The translations under genes and the position numbers were made by a program. Below the pieces are notes generated by a model. That model saw only the letters and a program-made list of their open reading frames with translations, was not told where the DNA came from and ran no database searches. This document shows, piece by piece, positions 60,801-63,504 of a DNA stretch of 64,000 bases. How positions within the stretch are numbered: the stretch's first letter is position 1; each line of letters starts with the position of its first letter. The stretch lies in the NCBI GenBank assembly GCA_008828725.1, contig MEHQ01004020.1:704593-768592 (forward strand), read 5' to 3'. Source of the stretch: Saccharina japonica (Eukaryota; Sar; Phaeophyceae; Laminariales; Laminariaceae).

Positions 60801-63504
60801 TCCTTTCGCCTCCTTCATTCTAAACGTTTCGAGAAAATGTGAGGTTACCCAGTAACTCCAGCTGGAGAGGACGATTGGAGACATATTCCGCTCGCCCGTA
60901 TGGACGTATTCGGTTCGGGCTCTTTGCTGGCGTATTGTTGAACTCAGAGGACCACTACGTTAAATCCCGCCAGCCTGATTGTGAATGTAAGGTGCGTCTC
61001 GACGTTGTGTGGCCATCTAAACGTACCTTATACTTCGGACCAGACCGATACCGGTGTGCGAGGCAGCGGCACAATCCCACTCCGAATATTCAACATAATA
61101 TGTATGGTGCCGCGTTCAAGGCACCTGTAGTAACTAACCCCTACCTCGTGTTTTGGAGTGTCTCGTTGGGAAGAAGGACCCTTTTAGATTTCTCATGTCC
61201 CTCTATCGCGTCGTCCAAGGTTTTGCTCGTGTCGCTTCCGTCCGTTCTGTGCAGGCGATAGATGGGACCAAAACACTAAGGCTGCAGTTTTCTTTCAAAG
61301 GAAACATGGCGAACAATCAACCCTCACAATGAAAGCAATGTGGATGGTCAAAACACAACGGCTGCATCTTCATTTCACATTTTTGCAGGAAGCAAGGCTG
61401 TTAACAGTGAGCAAGTAAAATCGCACATTGACAGCCGTGTTGGTGGTCAAAGCACGAAGACTACCGCCCACTTCAGTTCACCGGAAGCAAAGCAAATGAT
61501 AAAACTTGTAGTTAATTTTCTACAACGAGGGGTCGGGTGTTTTTCGCCGCAAACTCGGTCCATCGCTGCAATGCGTACATACTTGCGGAGGCGAGGGCTT
61601 CCATACTCATGCGATGTTGTTACTCTTGCTCTCGGTAAACACCGCGAGACACCGTGCTTGGTTTGTACGCGTACGTACTGTACCAGTATTGATTCTTCAA
61701 TATATGGGTCGCGTTTTTTGGTGTGAACCTGAACGCTCAGCGCTCACACTACTCCTATCAGCGACACGGCTGTTCACGGCTGTTCGGTCGACTACGAGTA
61801 GCCCCTTCCCACAATGTGCAGTTGCTGTTCCTTGCTCATGTAATTGTTCGGGCTGCCTGTCCAACATATAATGGACTAACAAAATGCTATGCCAGTCCTT
61901 CGGTAACCCAAATAGAGGTACTGCTGTACCTTCCCCCACCGGCGACTAAGGATTCGCCCCCGCCAGTTTCTGAGTTGAAGACCCAGTGGCCACCCGAAAG
62001 CCTTCGATGCAGCGCGAACTCCTTCGTTCTGTGCCTGCCACGGGCATTCCAGGGATGATCACAGCGCTGAGGTATTTTATGAGCAACGTGTACGTATAAA
62101 GCAAGCGCGCTGACTGGCTGATATTAGTAACCTTCCGAGCAGTCGGGGCACCTCAAACGTGAAATGTTGAGTGATGTATCGAAACAATCAGCACGCCCTT
62201 TCAGCTCGTTTCATATAAGTACGTACATGCCGGCGCTTTCGAGCACGTCGTCATCGCTTATTGCGGCCCCACCTTGACGCCACACAAGAACGCCTTTTGT
62301 TAACAAATACGCTAGGAGACCGCGATTTGACCGTCTTGACTGACCGCCTTGACCGACCGCAATTTTCCCGTCTTGATTGAACGTCTTGACTGGCCTCCTT
62401 GACCGACCTCCTTGACTGACCGCCTTGACTGACGGACTTGAATGACCGCCCCCTACACTAGATATAGTACGATAAGGCGACGAAAGGCTGTGGCGCGCTC
62501 GAAAAGGCCGGCCTCGTACCATAGTTGCTCGCTTACGATAAAATACACCTGGTATACATTTTGTAGCGGGCGATAAACACCTCCCTATGTTCTACAGAAC
62601 CCCAGTCCCCCTCCCCCTCAGCCCTCACCGGTTGTGTCTTTGCCCCACCCGCGTCTGGTACACGATGCCCCTCGTCTCTGCAATATCAAAGCCGCGCCAC
62701 CCTGTACGCGCCGACGGCCTCGACTTTGACGGTGCTTGCGGCTTCACGACGTCCCGTCCCGCTCTTTTGCCGAGCAAGGGAGACACCCCTACGCCAAAGG
62801 AGGTATTGGACGTTTCGCTCTCCTGACGAGCGTTGTCGTCGCGCATGCGAGCGGAGGCAAGCTCTTCACGGATGCGCTCGATGTTGGTCGCCCCCTTGGT
62901 GTGCTTGTCAACAGCACCACCAGCCTTAGCCGCCGAGTGCGAGGGTTTTCGCGTTGGGTTGCGAGCTTTGAAGTGCGACAGAAGGACCTTAGAGGTTTGG
63001 GGTAGGTAGATAGAGGCCAGTGCAGGGCAGGCAGGCAGGCAGCGTAGTACGTACGGTAGCCCACGTCGGCCAATCAGGGTAATATTTTATTTGGTGAATT
63101 GGAGACAGCCGTTTCTCTCCGCCACCTACCCAGTCCGTGGCCTGGCGTGTACAATGTGAATGTCTGCACAAAGCCTTGTTGGTGAACCCATCTCGCCCAA
63201 AGCACGAGAACGTTCCATGTCGCAAGTATCTTTCACAGTCGTACGCAGTGGGGTACGCACTCGGACTCCTGAGGCTCGAGAACACACCAAGGATATATCG
63301 CAACGAAAACCGAACGGGTTCTCTGTATTTCTTACACCATAAATACCCCTTCAATTATATCTGCCTGGTATCATGGCGCGTATGCAAACATGCCTCCTTA
63401 TATCATTACCTCCTTACCTCAAACAAGTCTTCGCGGGTGACGTGGTTCTTCCAAAAGCTCTGGCCGGTGTTAAGCTTCAGCTCTCGGATTATTCGTTTGA
63501 GGTC
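10570..63504 (-). CDS. giant armadillo/HEAT-like repeat protein gene (3' part, 39 candidate exons)
   Basis: Visible exons, 5' to 3' (high to low): 63504-63418, 62987-62629, 62256-62227, 62034-61930, 60401-60263, 58920-58825, 58274-58117, 57409-57304, 56577-56408, 55277-55111, 54439-54166, 53120-52552, 51849-51575, 50567-50491, 48692-48561, 48038-48006, 47692-47539, 46870-46673, 46093-45971, 44975-44871, 43840-43673, 42593-42481, 41011-40874, 30828-30699, 29585-29468, 28682-28522, 26775-26644, 23765-23514, 22763-22665, 21962-21795, 21202-21075, 20594-20568, 18325-18193, 17781-17709, 16058-15969, 15056-14949, 13803-13631, 12570-12363, 11657-10570. They total 6,864 bases (2,287 residues plus stop), and every junction agrees in phase. 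Exons 5-11, 14-17, 19-24, 27-33 and 37 carry amphipathic helices typical of ARM/HEAT repeats; exons 12, 18, 25, 26, 38 and 39 are charged or Ser/Gly-rich linkers. ARM solenoids bind partner proteins, and I found no enzymatic motif, so a scaffold role is inferred. The 5' end is outside the window. Confidence 0.8.
12363..12570 (-). CDS. ARM gene exon 38: hydrophilic linker
   Basis: Acceptor CGACTTCCAG, donor TTCG|GTGAGAAG, 69 codons plus one base. It begins QDFLQSSGSGGAGGSTK and later reads DESNKSNKSNRRDR. The opposite strand shows a Leu-rich pseudo signal peptide, which is the complement of the Asn/Ser/Lys repeat and not a real secreted protein. Confidence 0.65.
13196..13322. repeat. 31-bp minisatellite, 5 copies
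   Basis: Units contain AACCAAAACCTTGCCTCAGA followed by AGGCAAAAACG, repeated about five times with single-base variants. It lies in the intron between exons 37 and 38. Confidence 0.85.
13463..13617. repeat. 9-mer microsatellite (GTATAAGCA)n
   Basis: Imperfect 9-bp array with GTGTAAGCA and GTATATGCA variants. Because 9 is divisible by 3, it creates spurious long ORFs. It abuts the donor of exon 37. Confidence 0.85.
13631..13803 (-). CDS. ARM gene exon 37
   Basis: Acceptor GTGAGCAG, donor AATCCG|GTGAGATG, 57 codons preceded by two bases. An acidic stretch (TETAQSNEAESPPSRL) precedes a helix pair, DPAKDILVIAGMQGLEGLQM. The frame contains no early ATG and was found by splice-site pairing. Phase 1 in and 0 out match its neighbours. 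Confidence 0.7.
14571..14679. mobile_element. MITE, complete copy (CATAGTAAATA family)
   Basis: About 109 bp. The left end CGGGGGGCCATATTAAATGG and right end ATTTACTATGGTCCCCCG are imperfect terminal inverted repeats. The core includes GAATATTGTTAGTAAAAATA and TGCCGTAGGTCCTATTTAC. Related copies lie at 34920-35012, 41807-41874, 51008-51125 and 53323-53457. No transposase is encoded. I cannot define a convincing target-site duplication. Confidence 0.7.
14949..15056 (-). CDS. ARM gene exon 36 (tentative)
   Basis: Donor AACG|GTGAGATC is good, but the acceptor (ACAAGAG) is weak. The 108 bases keep phase 1 in and 1 out, so the exon fits or can be skipped without a frameshift. The peptide includes TFHQASVEFRKHVLETRKGQ, which looks like a charged helix. 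An alternative acceptor at the upstream CTATTAATAG (15070-15079) gives phase 0 and would not join exon 35. Confidence 0.4.
15520..15705. repeat. dispersed repeat, copy 2 (first copy at 5020-5265)
   Basis: Shares CTTCCTGATT, GAAATTTCCTGATTTAGG, TCTTTTTCCC, GAAAAAGAGG and a terminal TTCGATAGTA with 5020-5265. Non-coding. Confidence 0.6.
15969..16058 (-). CDS. ARM gene exon 35 (tentative)
   Basis: Acceptor GGGTGGTAG, donor AGAG|GTATCCCT, 90 bases, phase 1 in and out. The peptide is AELPATTEETVEEGIDQLR followed by EVREGLYVFR. The charged helical composition and frame-neutral length support it. The frame stays open about 20 codons past the donor, so a different 3' boundary is possible. Confidence 0.5.
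17709..17781 (-). CDS. ARM gene exon 34
   Basis: Acceptor ACCCCTCAG, donor GCAG|GTGAAACG, 24 codons plus one base. The peptide is MASANHSGDIEPATQERS followed by THGGAA. The ATG at the exon start is probably internal, because the phase-0 acceptor joins it to exon 33. The frame continues open past the donor into TTTSGQLSGTDG, so the exon could be longer. Confidence 0.55.
17893..17944. repeat. (CAGTAGA)n microsatellite
   Basis: Seven tandem 7-mers in the intron between exons 33 and 34. Related CAGTAGACAG motifs recur in the 20-bp arrays at 35.4, 39.2 and 41.2 kb. Confidence 0.85.
18193..18325 (-). CDS. ARM gene exon 33
   Basis: Acceptor TTTACCTACAG, donor TCGTTG|GTGAGGAGG, one base plus 44 codons. 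The peptide AILQRVVVLSAAPGVGDLSP then ALVELTDYVF has the two-helix pattern of an ARM/HEAT unit and ends in a charged tail (RDRERGDD). The intron 3' end just upstream is partly duplicated at 18545-18605. Confidence 0.8.
19148..19235. repeat. 9-mer microsatellite (TAGATGTAC)n
   Basis: About ten copies of a 9-bp unit in the intron between exons 32 and 33. Confidence 0.9.
20568..20594 (-). CDS. ARM gene exon 32, candidate 27-base microexon
   Basis: A strong donor (GGACC|GTAAGGG) and an acceptor ending CATTAAG bound 27 bases, phase 2 in and out. Insertion adds nine residues (SLRVAAAQG) between exons 31 and 33 without breaking frame, and reads naturally as a helix start after ...GLIADP. It is too short to be sure. 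Confidence 0.4.
20820..21033. repeat. 9-mer microsatellite (ACACAATAAT-type)
   Basis: About 23 copies of ACACAATAATA-type 9-mers with GACAATAAT and CACTAATA variants. It abuts the donor side of exon 31 and makes spurious Tyr/Cys/Val ORFs on the minus strand. Confidence 0.9.
21075..21202 (-). CDS. ARM gene exon 31
   Basis: Acceptor GGCGCCTACAG, donor CCCCAG|GTTAGATG, 42 codons plus two bases. The peptide GCLGIMLKILPTEDDDVRD then ICSLVMRRLVGKEDLLLGL is a typical ARM helix pair: hydrophobic helix, acidic turn, hydrophobic helix. Phase 0 in and 2 out are consistent with neighbours. Confidence 0.8.
21325..21510 (+). mobile_element. SINE body fragment, diverged
   Basis: Diverged copy of the SINE body: GTCGACGAGAAAAC, GAGGCACAAATCGCAGTGGA, GGATCTGAGTGACGACTAGG, AATAAGAGCGAAGACAACAA. 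No tRNA-like head. It sits in the intron between exons 30 and 31. Confidence 0.65.
21795..21962 (-). CDS. ARM gene exon 30
   Basis: Acceptor CAGTATGCTCAG, donor TGCGAG|GTATGTG, exactly 56 codons, phase 0 in and out. The first part is linker (CTPLQPYGREAKEGGG). It is followed by an ARM helix, IAQVSALCCAVLTVN, then LPGVPVQSVCE. A 10-base G run lies inside the exon, so a length error there would shift the frame. Confidence 0.65.
22130..22310. repeat. AT-rich TTTCCAATA repeats
   Basis: Low-complexity tract with repeated TTTCCAATA and poly-T runs in the intron between exons 29 and 30. The Lys/Asn-rich minus-strand frames here come from this tract. Confidence 0.6.
22665..22763 (-). CDS. ARM gene exon 29
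   Basis: Acceptor TTAATTCAG, donor ACAGAG|GTGACGGG, 33 codons, phase 0 in and out. The peptide AREHVRYAISTTVKMFLMN then RTTAAAVVQQRGTE matches an ARM helix followed by an N-x-x-x-x-x-x-V-x-x-x-G turn. An overlapping frame gives a longer acidic ORF, but it does not join its neighbours in phase. Confidence 0.75.
23514..23765 (-). CDS. ARM gene exon 28
   Basis: Acceptor ATTGTTGCAG, donor CTGAAC|GTAGAGGT, 84 codons, phase 0 in and out. An ARM helix (VATVRLASLWYVLLLSIPVV) is followed by a Ser-rich loop coded by a TCA repeat, a charged segment (GEEKEKLRSWTLF) and a second helix (ECKAVTALYVLWDE). The loop microsatellite is within the coding sequence. Confidence 0.8.
24477..25690. repeat. very long pentanucleotide array (TCATA)n
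   Basis: About 1.0 kb of nearly perfect TCATA units (24477-25490). It then degrades into variants (TCATG, TAATA) to about 25690, and ends with an inverted stretch (ATGATATGAT). All three frames are open through the array, giving artefactual ORFs of over 350 codons. It lies in the intron between exons 27 and 28, beside a GATCAT-seeding repeat at about 24410-24470. Confidence 0.97.
26644..26775 (-). CDS. ARM gene exon 27
   Basis: Acceptor GCTATGATAG, 44 codons, phase 0 in and out. The peptide VYNLCRKSANATKLLFCREG then VPEAIAGLLEEMREVG is a classic armadillo unit (N-L-C, a helix ending in G, V-P-x-x-I-x-x-L-L). The phase-consistent 3' boundary is CCACAG|GCACGAAC, a GC donor; the nearest GT donor breaks the frame with exon 28. 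Confidence 0.8.
26783..26912. repeat. imperfect CACAGCA(C/T)GG tandem repeat
   Basis: GC-rich 10-mer-like repeats immediately upstream, on the gene strand, of exon 27. Palindrome-like GCACAGCATGGC units occur. Confidence 0.75.
28522..28682 (-). CDS. ARM gene exon 26
   Basis: Acceptor GCTTATTAG, donor GCCACG|GTGAGAGC, two bases plus 53 codons. It opens with an acidic linker (AEEPEDSPFEEEEQLHDE) and continues as a helix (LRHTFVASHLLPSLAT). Phase 1 in matches exon 25. An acceptor two bases downstream would join exon 24 directly, so exon 25 could be alternatively spliced. Confidence 0.75.
29468..29585 (-). CDS. ARM gene exon 25: highly charged helix
   Basis: Acceptor ATATGCAG, donor TAAAG|GTATGCAG, 39 codons plus one base. 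The peptide ALLTKRMAREAKVKIEGAK then FLKRDRAQEEDEKFMARAAK looks like a Lys/Glu-rich single helix. Phase 0 in and 1 out fit exon 24 and the upstream acceptor of exon 26. Confidence 0.75.
29965..30135 (-). mobile_element. dispersed repeat, minus-strand copy
   Basis: On the minus strand it reads AGCAATGTCTGCCTGGTCGG, GAAAACCCGACACGC and GGGATGCGAGGGTCTATGGT. The same order occurs on the plus strand at 2160-2345 (FAN1 intron) and partly at 9900-9960. About 180 bp, no ORF and no clear terminal repeats. Confidence 0.65.
30699..30828 (-). CDS. ARM gene exon 24
   Basis: Acceptor TTGGAGCGCAG, donor CAAAAG|GTGCGGCT, one base plus 43 codons. The peptide ECWLNELIMAAVLEFDDEVL then GAPAYPGLLYLASTHHGCLQ has helix-turn-helix character. 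Its one-base start completes the split Arg codon left by exon 23 at 40874, across the rearranged 31-40 kb interval. Confidence 0.75.
31260..31455 (+). mobile_element. SINE body truncated at the inverted-repeat breakpoint
   Basis: Mirror of the SINE at 45265-45592. The body (AAAATTCGATGAATATCGAC, TTTGTGACCCCGGATCTGAG) is present, but the tRNA-like head is absent because the arm ends at N 31241. Confidence 0.8.
33540..33805. repeat. 9-mer microsatellite (GATCATACA)n
   Basis: About 29 copies, longer than the counterpart at 42984-43170 in the other arm. It is seeded at the end of a CGGCAACATGAGCTAGATCA segment. Asp/His/Thr ORFs through it are artefacts. Confidence 0.92.
34920..35012. mobile_element. 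MITE copy (left arm of the inverted duplication)
   Basis: Starts CGGCGGACCATAGTAAATAC and contains AACCAAATATTGTGAGTAAA and GTACCGTAGG. The far terminal repeat is missing. The mirror copy is at 41807-41874. Confidence 0.6.
35395..35620. repeat. 19-20-bp minisatellite (TGTTGAACATACTGTCTAC)n
   Basis: Imperfect array directly upstream, on the gene strand, of the exon-23 region. Mirror copies lie at about 39140-39375 and 41140-41375. Confidence 0.85.
36440..37795. other. single-copy stretch between rearranged blocks
   Basis: The only part of 31.2-45.5 kb without a second copy. It holds a (GGGACG)n-type GC-rich microsatellite at 37662-37745. One 125-base exon-like segment (37471-37595, minus) reads well, but its length would break the frame between exons 23 and 24, so I left it out of the model. 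Confidence 0.5.
38324..38616 (+). other. unexplained ORF antisense to the ARM gene (copies at 40323-40615 and 36148-36438)
   Basis: An open frame of about 97 codons ends at a TGA in each of three copies. The translation contains TKYVQRCVDGKIYSEFEYEL and RKPPKAWLGENWLRTSIRPS and ends NIVSEEQ. Its Lys/Glu/Pro composition looks more protein-like than the opposite strand. There is no start codon near the beginning, no clear acceptor and no family I recognise. It could be an exon of a nested antisense gene or an element remnant. Confidence 0.3.
38875..39012 (-). pseudogene. duplicate of ARM gene exon 23 (in copy A)
   Basis: Identical splice signals and frame to 40874-41011. Including both copies would add 138 bases (in frame, 46 residues repeated), so it would not break the protein if real. 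Since the duplication boundary is an N, I regard it as an assembly duplicate. Confidence 0.7.
39802..41799. repeat. 2.0-kb direct duplication, copy B
   Basis: Second unit of the tandem pair. It continues on the right into the rest of the gene-oriented arm, so it is the copy I used for exon 23. Confidence 0.9.
40874..41011 (-). CDS. ARM gene exon 23
   Basis: Acceptor CGTGTGAGCAG, one base plus 45 codons plus two bases. The peptide SGLPQTQNYCLQAFFNMTRN then EDFAMALAKSHMVEAFIVGC is an unmistakable ARM unit (C-L-Q-A-x-x-N-M-T). The phase-consistent 3' end is the GC donor GCCAG|GCAAGC, which joins in phase to exon 24 at 30828. Confidence 0.8.
42481..42593 (-). CDS. ARM gene exon 22
   Basis: Acceptor ATGTGTTTCAG, donor CTTCAG|GTACGGGT, 37 codons plus two bases. 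The peptide RLAFRSSAILYELTRRRNYA then SILPDLKGLSDIVFKLF is a two-helix ARM unit. The copy at 34199-34311 is identical in protein. Confidence 0.82.
42984..43170. repeat. 9-mer microsatellite (TGTATGATC)n
   Basis: Mirror of the 33540-33805 array, about 80 bases shorter. The length difference is the largest structural difference between the two arms. Confidence 0.9.
43673..43840 (-). CDS. ARM gene exon 21
   Basis: Acceptor TTTGCTAG, donor GAACAG|GTGGGACT, 56 codons, phase 0 in and out. The peptide LKHVAGVLGNLAHVLQ is followed by a loop (PTPTGC) and a second helix (TVFDVLKRLTDMDEQ). The L-G-N-L motif is characteristic of armadillo repeats. Confidence 0.83.
44871..44975 (-). CDS. ARM gene exon 20
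   Basis: Acceptor CATCTACAG, donor CGACAG|GTAGGTGA, 35 codons, phase 0. The peptide VDEVAMAIMCNLTHDVCCEI then DILGTTGALEHAFRQ fits one armadillo unit (C-N-L-T, then x-G-x-x-x-x-L). Confidence 0.83.
45265..45592 (-). mobile_element. tRNA-derived SINE, copy at the inverted-repeat edge
   Basis: The body at 45265-45450 and tRNA-like head at 45487-45592 are separated by an (AT)n run at 45471-45488. On the minus strand the head starts GGTCGCCCCGGTGGGCTAGC with an A-box-like segment. The duplication breakpoint falls exactly in the AT run. Confidence 0.75.
45971..46093 (-). CDS. ARM gene exon 19
   Basis: Acceptor ACTACGGTAG, 41 codons, phase 0 in and out. The peptide TCLRALHAILKHKWVRLDPV then VRRSKEHLLTTLANCGVE is helical and basic. 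The phase-consistent donor is ACCCAG|GCATGTGA, a GC donor. Nearby GT sites give phase 1 and do not join exon 20. Confidence 0.72.
46673..46870 (-). CDS. ARM gene exon 18: acidic and Ala-rich linker
   Basis: Donor GTCGAG|GTATGCTG and an acceptor ending CAG at 46871-46873 bound 66 codons, phase 0 in and out. The peptide has a Glu run (VGEEEEEKEGSRE), a VPLPEPVSV stretch, and an Ala run coded by a GCT microsatellite, ending RTQKKDTVE. Other frames give poly-Arg or poly-Leu ORFs that are shadows of the repeats. Confidence 0.7.
47539..47692 (-). CDS. ARM gene exon 17
   Basis: Acceptor CCCATCGCAG, donor AACGAG|GTAACACA, one base plus 51 codons. The peptide TSALAAKALWSLVLRMAEDK then HFIEHCLALGVIGSLCDAIE is a canonical armadillo repeat (A-x-A-L-W-S-L ... 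G-V-I-x-x-L). Confidence 0.85.
48006..48038 (-). CDS. ARM gene exon 16, candidate 33-base microexon
   Basis: Acceptor TCGCTTACAG, donor GATGCA|GTTGGCCG. Phase 2 in and out; 33 bases. It adds LDTESAQIPM and a split Gln, giving a plausible helix N-terminus before exon 17 (AQIPM...TSALAAKALW). The donor is weak, and a longer open frame overlaps. Confidence 0.4.
48561..48692 (-). CDS. ARM gene exon 15
   Basis: Acceptor CTCCGCTAG, donor GGGCGG|GTGAGCTT, one base plus 43 codons plus two bases. The peptide NCSVGALCNLGRKPWMTADT then CKEIGIVQVLIASIGDELIA carries the armadillo signature (G-A-L-C-N-L, then G-I-V-x-x-L). Confidence 0.85.
49450..49960 (-). mobile_element. tRNA-derived SINE, dimeric body plus head
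   Basis: The minus-strand head (about 49885-49960) begins GGTCGCCCCGGTGGTTCAGC and has a B-box match GGTTCGAGTCT. The body occurs twice in tandem (about 49640-49850 and 49455-49620), each with GATCTGAGTTACGA-type and TCTCGCGAT-type motifs. A dimeric SINE, or two nested insertions. Confidence 0.8.
50205..50345. repeat. dispersed repeat, copy 2 (first copy at 7630-7805)
   Basis: GATGTTGGAGGTGTCTCTAT, CGTCTCGAAAGGGGTGCGTG and GTCAATGGCCAAATGAC, then AATGCAAGCAACAA and a poly-C tail, collinear with the 7.6-kb copy. Confidence 0.7.
50491..50567 (-). CDS. ARM gene exon 14
   Basis: Acceptor CCTTCGCAG, donor TACCAG|GTGAGATG, 25 codons plus two bases. The peptide LHIVACGVMHHLLRLAESGS then TAFT is an amphipathic helix with ARM spacing. 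An overlapping frame is open longer, but only this one joins exons 13 and 15 in phase. Confidence 0.78.
51008..51125. mobile_element. MITE copy, reverse orientation
   Basis: GGGGGGCATATTAAATAGAG, GACCTACGGTACAAAAGC, then GCAATATTTGGTCCTATTTA. The family core is present in inverted order; one terminal repeat is diverged. Confidence 0.6.
51575..51849 (-). CDS. ARM gene exon 13: non-ARM insert
   Basis: Acceptor TTTACTGCAAG with a pyrimidine tract, donor AGCTCG|GTCAGTAC, two bases plus 91 codons. The peptide reads ISRDMLWLTANEGPSHSVQP, then TITGLPFPGPVIDCPCLRL and AAFNIYVRNEGAELRLESQ, more beta-like than helical. CTATTAATAG at 51603-51612 lies inside and adds Ile-Asn in frame (DAINRP). Confidence 0.8.
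52552..53120 (-). CDS. ARM gene exon 12: ARM helix plus long Gly/Ser/Arg linker
   Basis: Acceptor ACACCCGCACAG, donor GGGAG|GTACGAGA, 189 codons framed by split bases. It starts with an ARM helix pair (IVQLGFLTTAARFLRQAETL then DLLSHGLWCLSLNL), followed by about 130 residues of Gly/Ser/Arg-rich, probably disordered linker (for example GDPQEAPGPHHQKGTRAGQ). The 3' end is less certain; an alternative donor 22 bases further breaks phase with exon 13. Confidence 0.72.
53323..53457. mobile_element. MITE, near-complete copy
   Basis: Left end ACGGTGGACCATAGTAAATA and right end CATTTACTATGCCCCCCCGT are inverted repeats. The core has ACCAAATATTGTTCGTAAAA and ATACCGTAGGTCG, and an internal (TAGTATTAC)n expansion. 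Flanking bases are TAAT and TATA, with no clear duplication. Confidence 0.7.
54166..54439 (-). CDS. ARM gene exon 11
   Basis: Acceptor TCTGACACCAG, donor CGTCAG|GTGAGCGG, two bases plus 90 codons plus two. A helix (SLVASMLAQAKDEFVRQT) and a second (VLAPETVAKLLDTLYV) flank a Gly/Asp/Asn loop (GGGGDCSGDGDNGNGNDRK). A third helix follows (CRLSGARVLISIFSAVDE). The loop is a low-complexity insertion between ARM helices. Confidence 0.85.
54661..54852. repeat. trinucleotide array (TTG)n
   Basis: About 60 TTG units with CGT at the start and a few point changes. Intronic (exons 10-11). Reads as poly-Thr/Asn/Gln on the minus strand or poly-Leu/Cys/Val on the plus; not part of the joined model. Confidence 0.95.
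55111..55277 (-). CDS. ARM gene exon 10
   Basis: Acceptor ATACTGTAG, donor TTTTAG|GTAAGCTG, one base plus 55 codons plus one. The peptide HSICALADNERGASQLLAGG then VLSILASLPGV is a textbook armadillo unit (A-L-A-D-N, G-G-V-L-x-x-L-x-x-L). A Gly/Asp loop follows (KDGDGGGRSAGPDD). Confidence 0.87.
55590..55742. repeat. 12-mer minisatellite (AACGGATCAATC)n
   Basis: About 12 copies. The periodicity of 12 keeps frames open and yields artefactual Asn/Gly/Ser/Ile ORFs. Confidence 0.9.
56408..56577 (-). CDS. ARM gene exon 9
   Basis: Acceptor CTTACTACGCAG, donor CTCGCAA|GTGAGTCG, 56 codons plus two bases. The peptide ERLSVVGLQCLVNFHLSF then AGSLNEAVVPCLARLARSA has the armadillo pattern (L-x-C-L-x-N, then x-x-x-V-P-x-L-x-x-L). 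The acceptor lies in the (GTAGTAAGC)n microsatellite. Confidence 0.87.
56579..56656. repeat. 9-mer microsatellite (GTAGTAAGC)n at a splice acceptor
   Basis: About eight units. On the gene strand it forms the intron 3' end just before exon 9, supplying GCTTACTAC pyrimidine-rich units. Confidence 0.85.
56978..57184. repeat. 10-mer microsatellite (TACTATGTAT)n
   Basis: About 19 copies of a 10-bp unit in the intron between exons 8 and 9. The Tyr/Val/Leu ORFs over it are spurious. Confidence 0.93.
57304..57409 (-). CDS. ARM gene exon 8
   Basis: Acceptor ATGTCCCAG, donor GGGGTG|GTGAGGAA, one base plus 35 codons. The peptide GLDVIDQTAEALCRLSMVLA then SESVITQQGGV matches an armadillo unit (A-E-A-L-x-x-L ... 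I-x-x-x-G-G-V). Only this frame joins exons 7 and 9. Confidence 0.85.
58117..58274 (-). CDS. ARM gene exon 7
   Basis: Acceptor TCAAGTGCAG, donor GGAG|GTGAGAAG, 52 codons plus two bases. The peptide VVRCLHRLWFRGVTL is a short helix; the rest (HKGDSHAPTELSGACTDN, IVDETGEQSDHR) is a polar loop. Found by splice pairing, and it supplies the phase needed between exons 6 and 8. Confidence 0.75.
58610..58800 (-). mobile_element. SINE body relic, strongly diverged
   Basis: TTCATTGTCTTCGTCCTCCT, CGTAACTCAGATCCCCCC and CACAGTAGC fragments correspond to the reverse complement of the SINE body. No head. Confidence 0.5.
58825..58920 (-). CDS. ARM gene exon 6
   Basis: An acceptor ending CAG and the donor AATCAG|GTTCGCTC bound 32 codons, phase 0 in and out. 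The peptide PRTIRYVGASYVNIAGFSLD then LCGVMLKNQ reads as an ARM unit with an unusual Tyr-Val-Asn-Ile in place of Leu-x-Asn-Leu. Confidence 0.78.
58975..59310 (+). mobile_element. tRNA-derived SINE, full-length copy 2 (best preserved)
   Basis: The head has A-box TGGTCTAGTGG and B-box GAGTTCGAATCTC. The body runs from CTTTTGAGTTTATTTGCAAA through GCGCCTAGTAGCGCGGGTAG, GAAGTCTTCTCGCGATAAAA and GACCCCGGATCTGAGTTACG to GAAGGGCGAAGATAATAAAT. Here the two CTAG sites are intact. It lies in the intron between exons 5 and 6. Confidence 0.87.
59345..59665. repeat. tandem repeat, about 60-bp unit, five copies
   Basis: Units contain GACCGCGGTTTGACC, CTTGACTGACCGCCCT, ACACTAAACCTAGTATG and CATGCTAGGA. Each unit has a small palindrome (TAGCATGTTAACATGCTA). 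Related fragments are at 62305-62465 and around 55905-55945. Confidence 0.88.
60263..60401 (-). CDS. ARM gene exon 5
   Basis: Acceptor CCCGTGCAG, donor AGTGAG|GTACAGGG, one base plus 46 codons. The peptide MRRKCAMSLYEMTTDSEKGP then LLVEHGVLRALSDLSE is an armadillo unit (C-A-x-x-L-Y-x-x-x, x-x-x-H-G-V-L-x-x-L). It is the first clear repeat after the N-terminal region. Confidence 0.87.
61930..62034 (-). CDS. ARM gene exon 4
   Basis: Acceptor CCCGTGGCAG, donor GGGGAAG|GTACAGCA, one base plus 34 codons plus two. The peptide is HRTKEFALHRRLSGGHWVF followed by a Gly-rich end. No known domain. Phases on both sides match, including the tiny exon 3. Confidence 0.68.
62227..62256 (-). CDS. ARM gene exon 3, 30-base microexon
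   Basis: Acceptor CGCAATAAG, donor GGCAT|GTACGTAC, one base plus nine codons plus two. It adds DDDVLESAG. Its only support is that phase 2 in and out exactly fit exons 2 and 4; a direct exon 2-4 join would also be in phase. Confidence 0.45.
62305..62465. repeat. degenerate CTTGACTGACCGC repeats
   Basis: Irregular copies of the module that forms the 59.35-59.66 kb array, in the intron between exons 2 and 3. Confidence 0.6.
62629..62987 (-). CDS. ARM gene exon 2: charged, disordered segment
   Basis: Acceptor ACCTCTAAG, donor CAACCG|GTGAGGGC, 119 codons plus two bases. The peptide VLLSHFKARNPTRKPSHSAA is followed by a helix (ATNIERIREELASARMRDD) and a basic stretch (VKPQAPSKSRPSARTG). The frame would hit TGA two bases after the donor, so the splice is needed. 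Overlapping frames on both strands are shadows. Confidence 0.75.
63418..63504 (-). CDS. ARM gene exon 1 of those visible
   Basis: Acceptor CAATTGGCAG, donor TTTGAG|GTAAGGAG, 29 codons, phase 0 in and out. The peptide DLKRIIRELKLNTGQSFWK then NHVTREDLFE joins exon 2 as ...EDLFE-VLLSHF, a natural helix. The coding start lies upstream (beyond 63.5 kb); I see no further exon before the window ends. A 245-codon plus-strand ORF over this region is a shadow. Confidence 0.72.

Noticed and set aside
63128..63262. Minus-strand exon-like Cys/His-rich segment (RHGTFSCFGRDGF...) between exons 1 and 2
   Set aside because: Its acceptor needs phase 2, but exon 1 leaves phase 0. Exon 1 to exon 2 joins directly and reads naturally.
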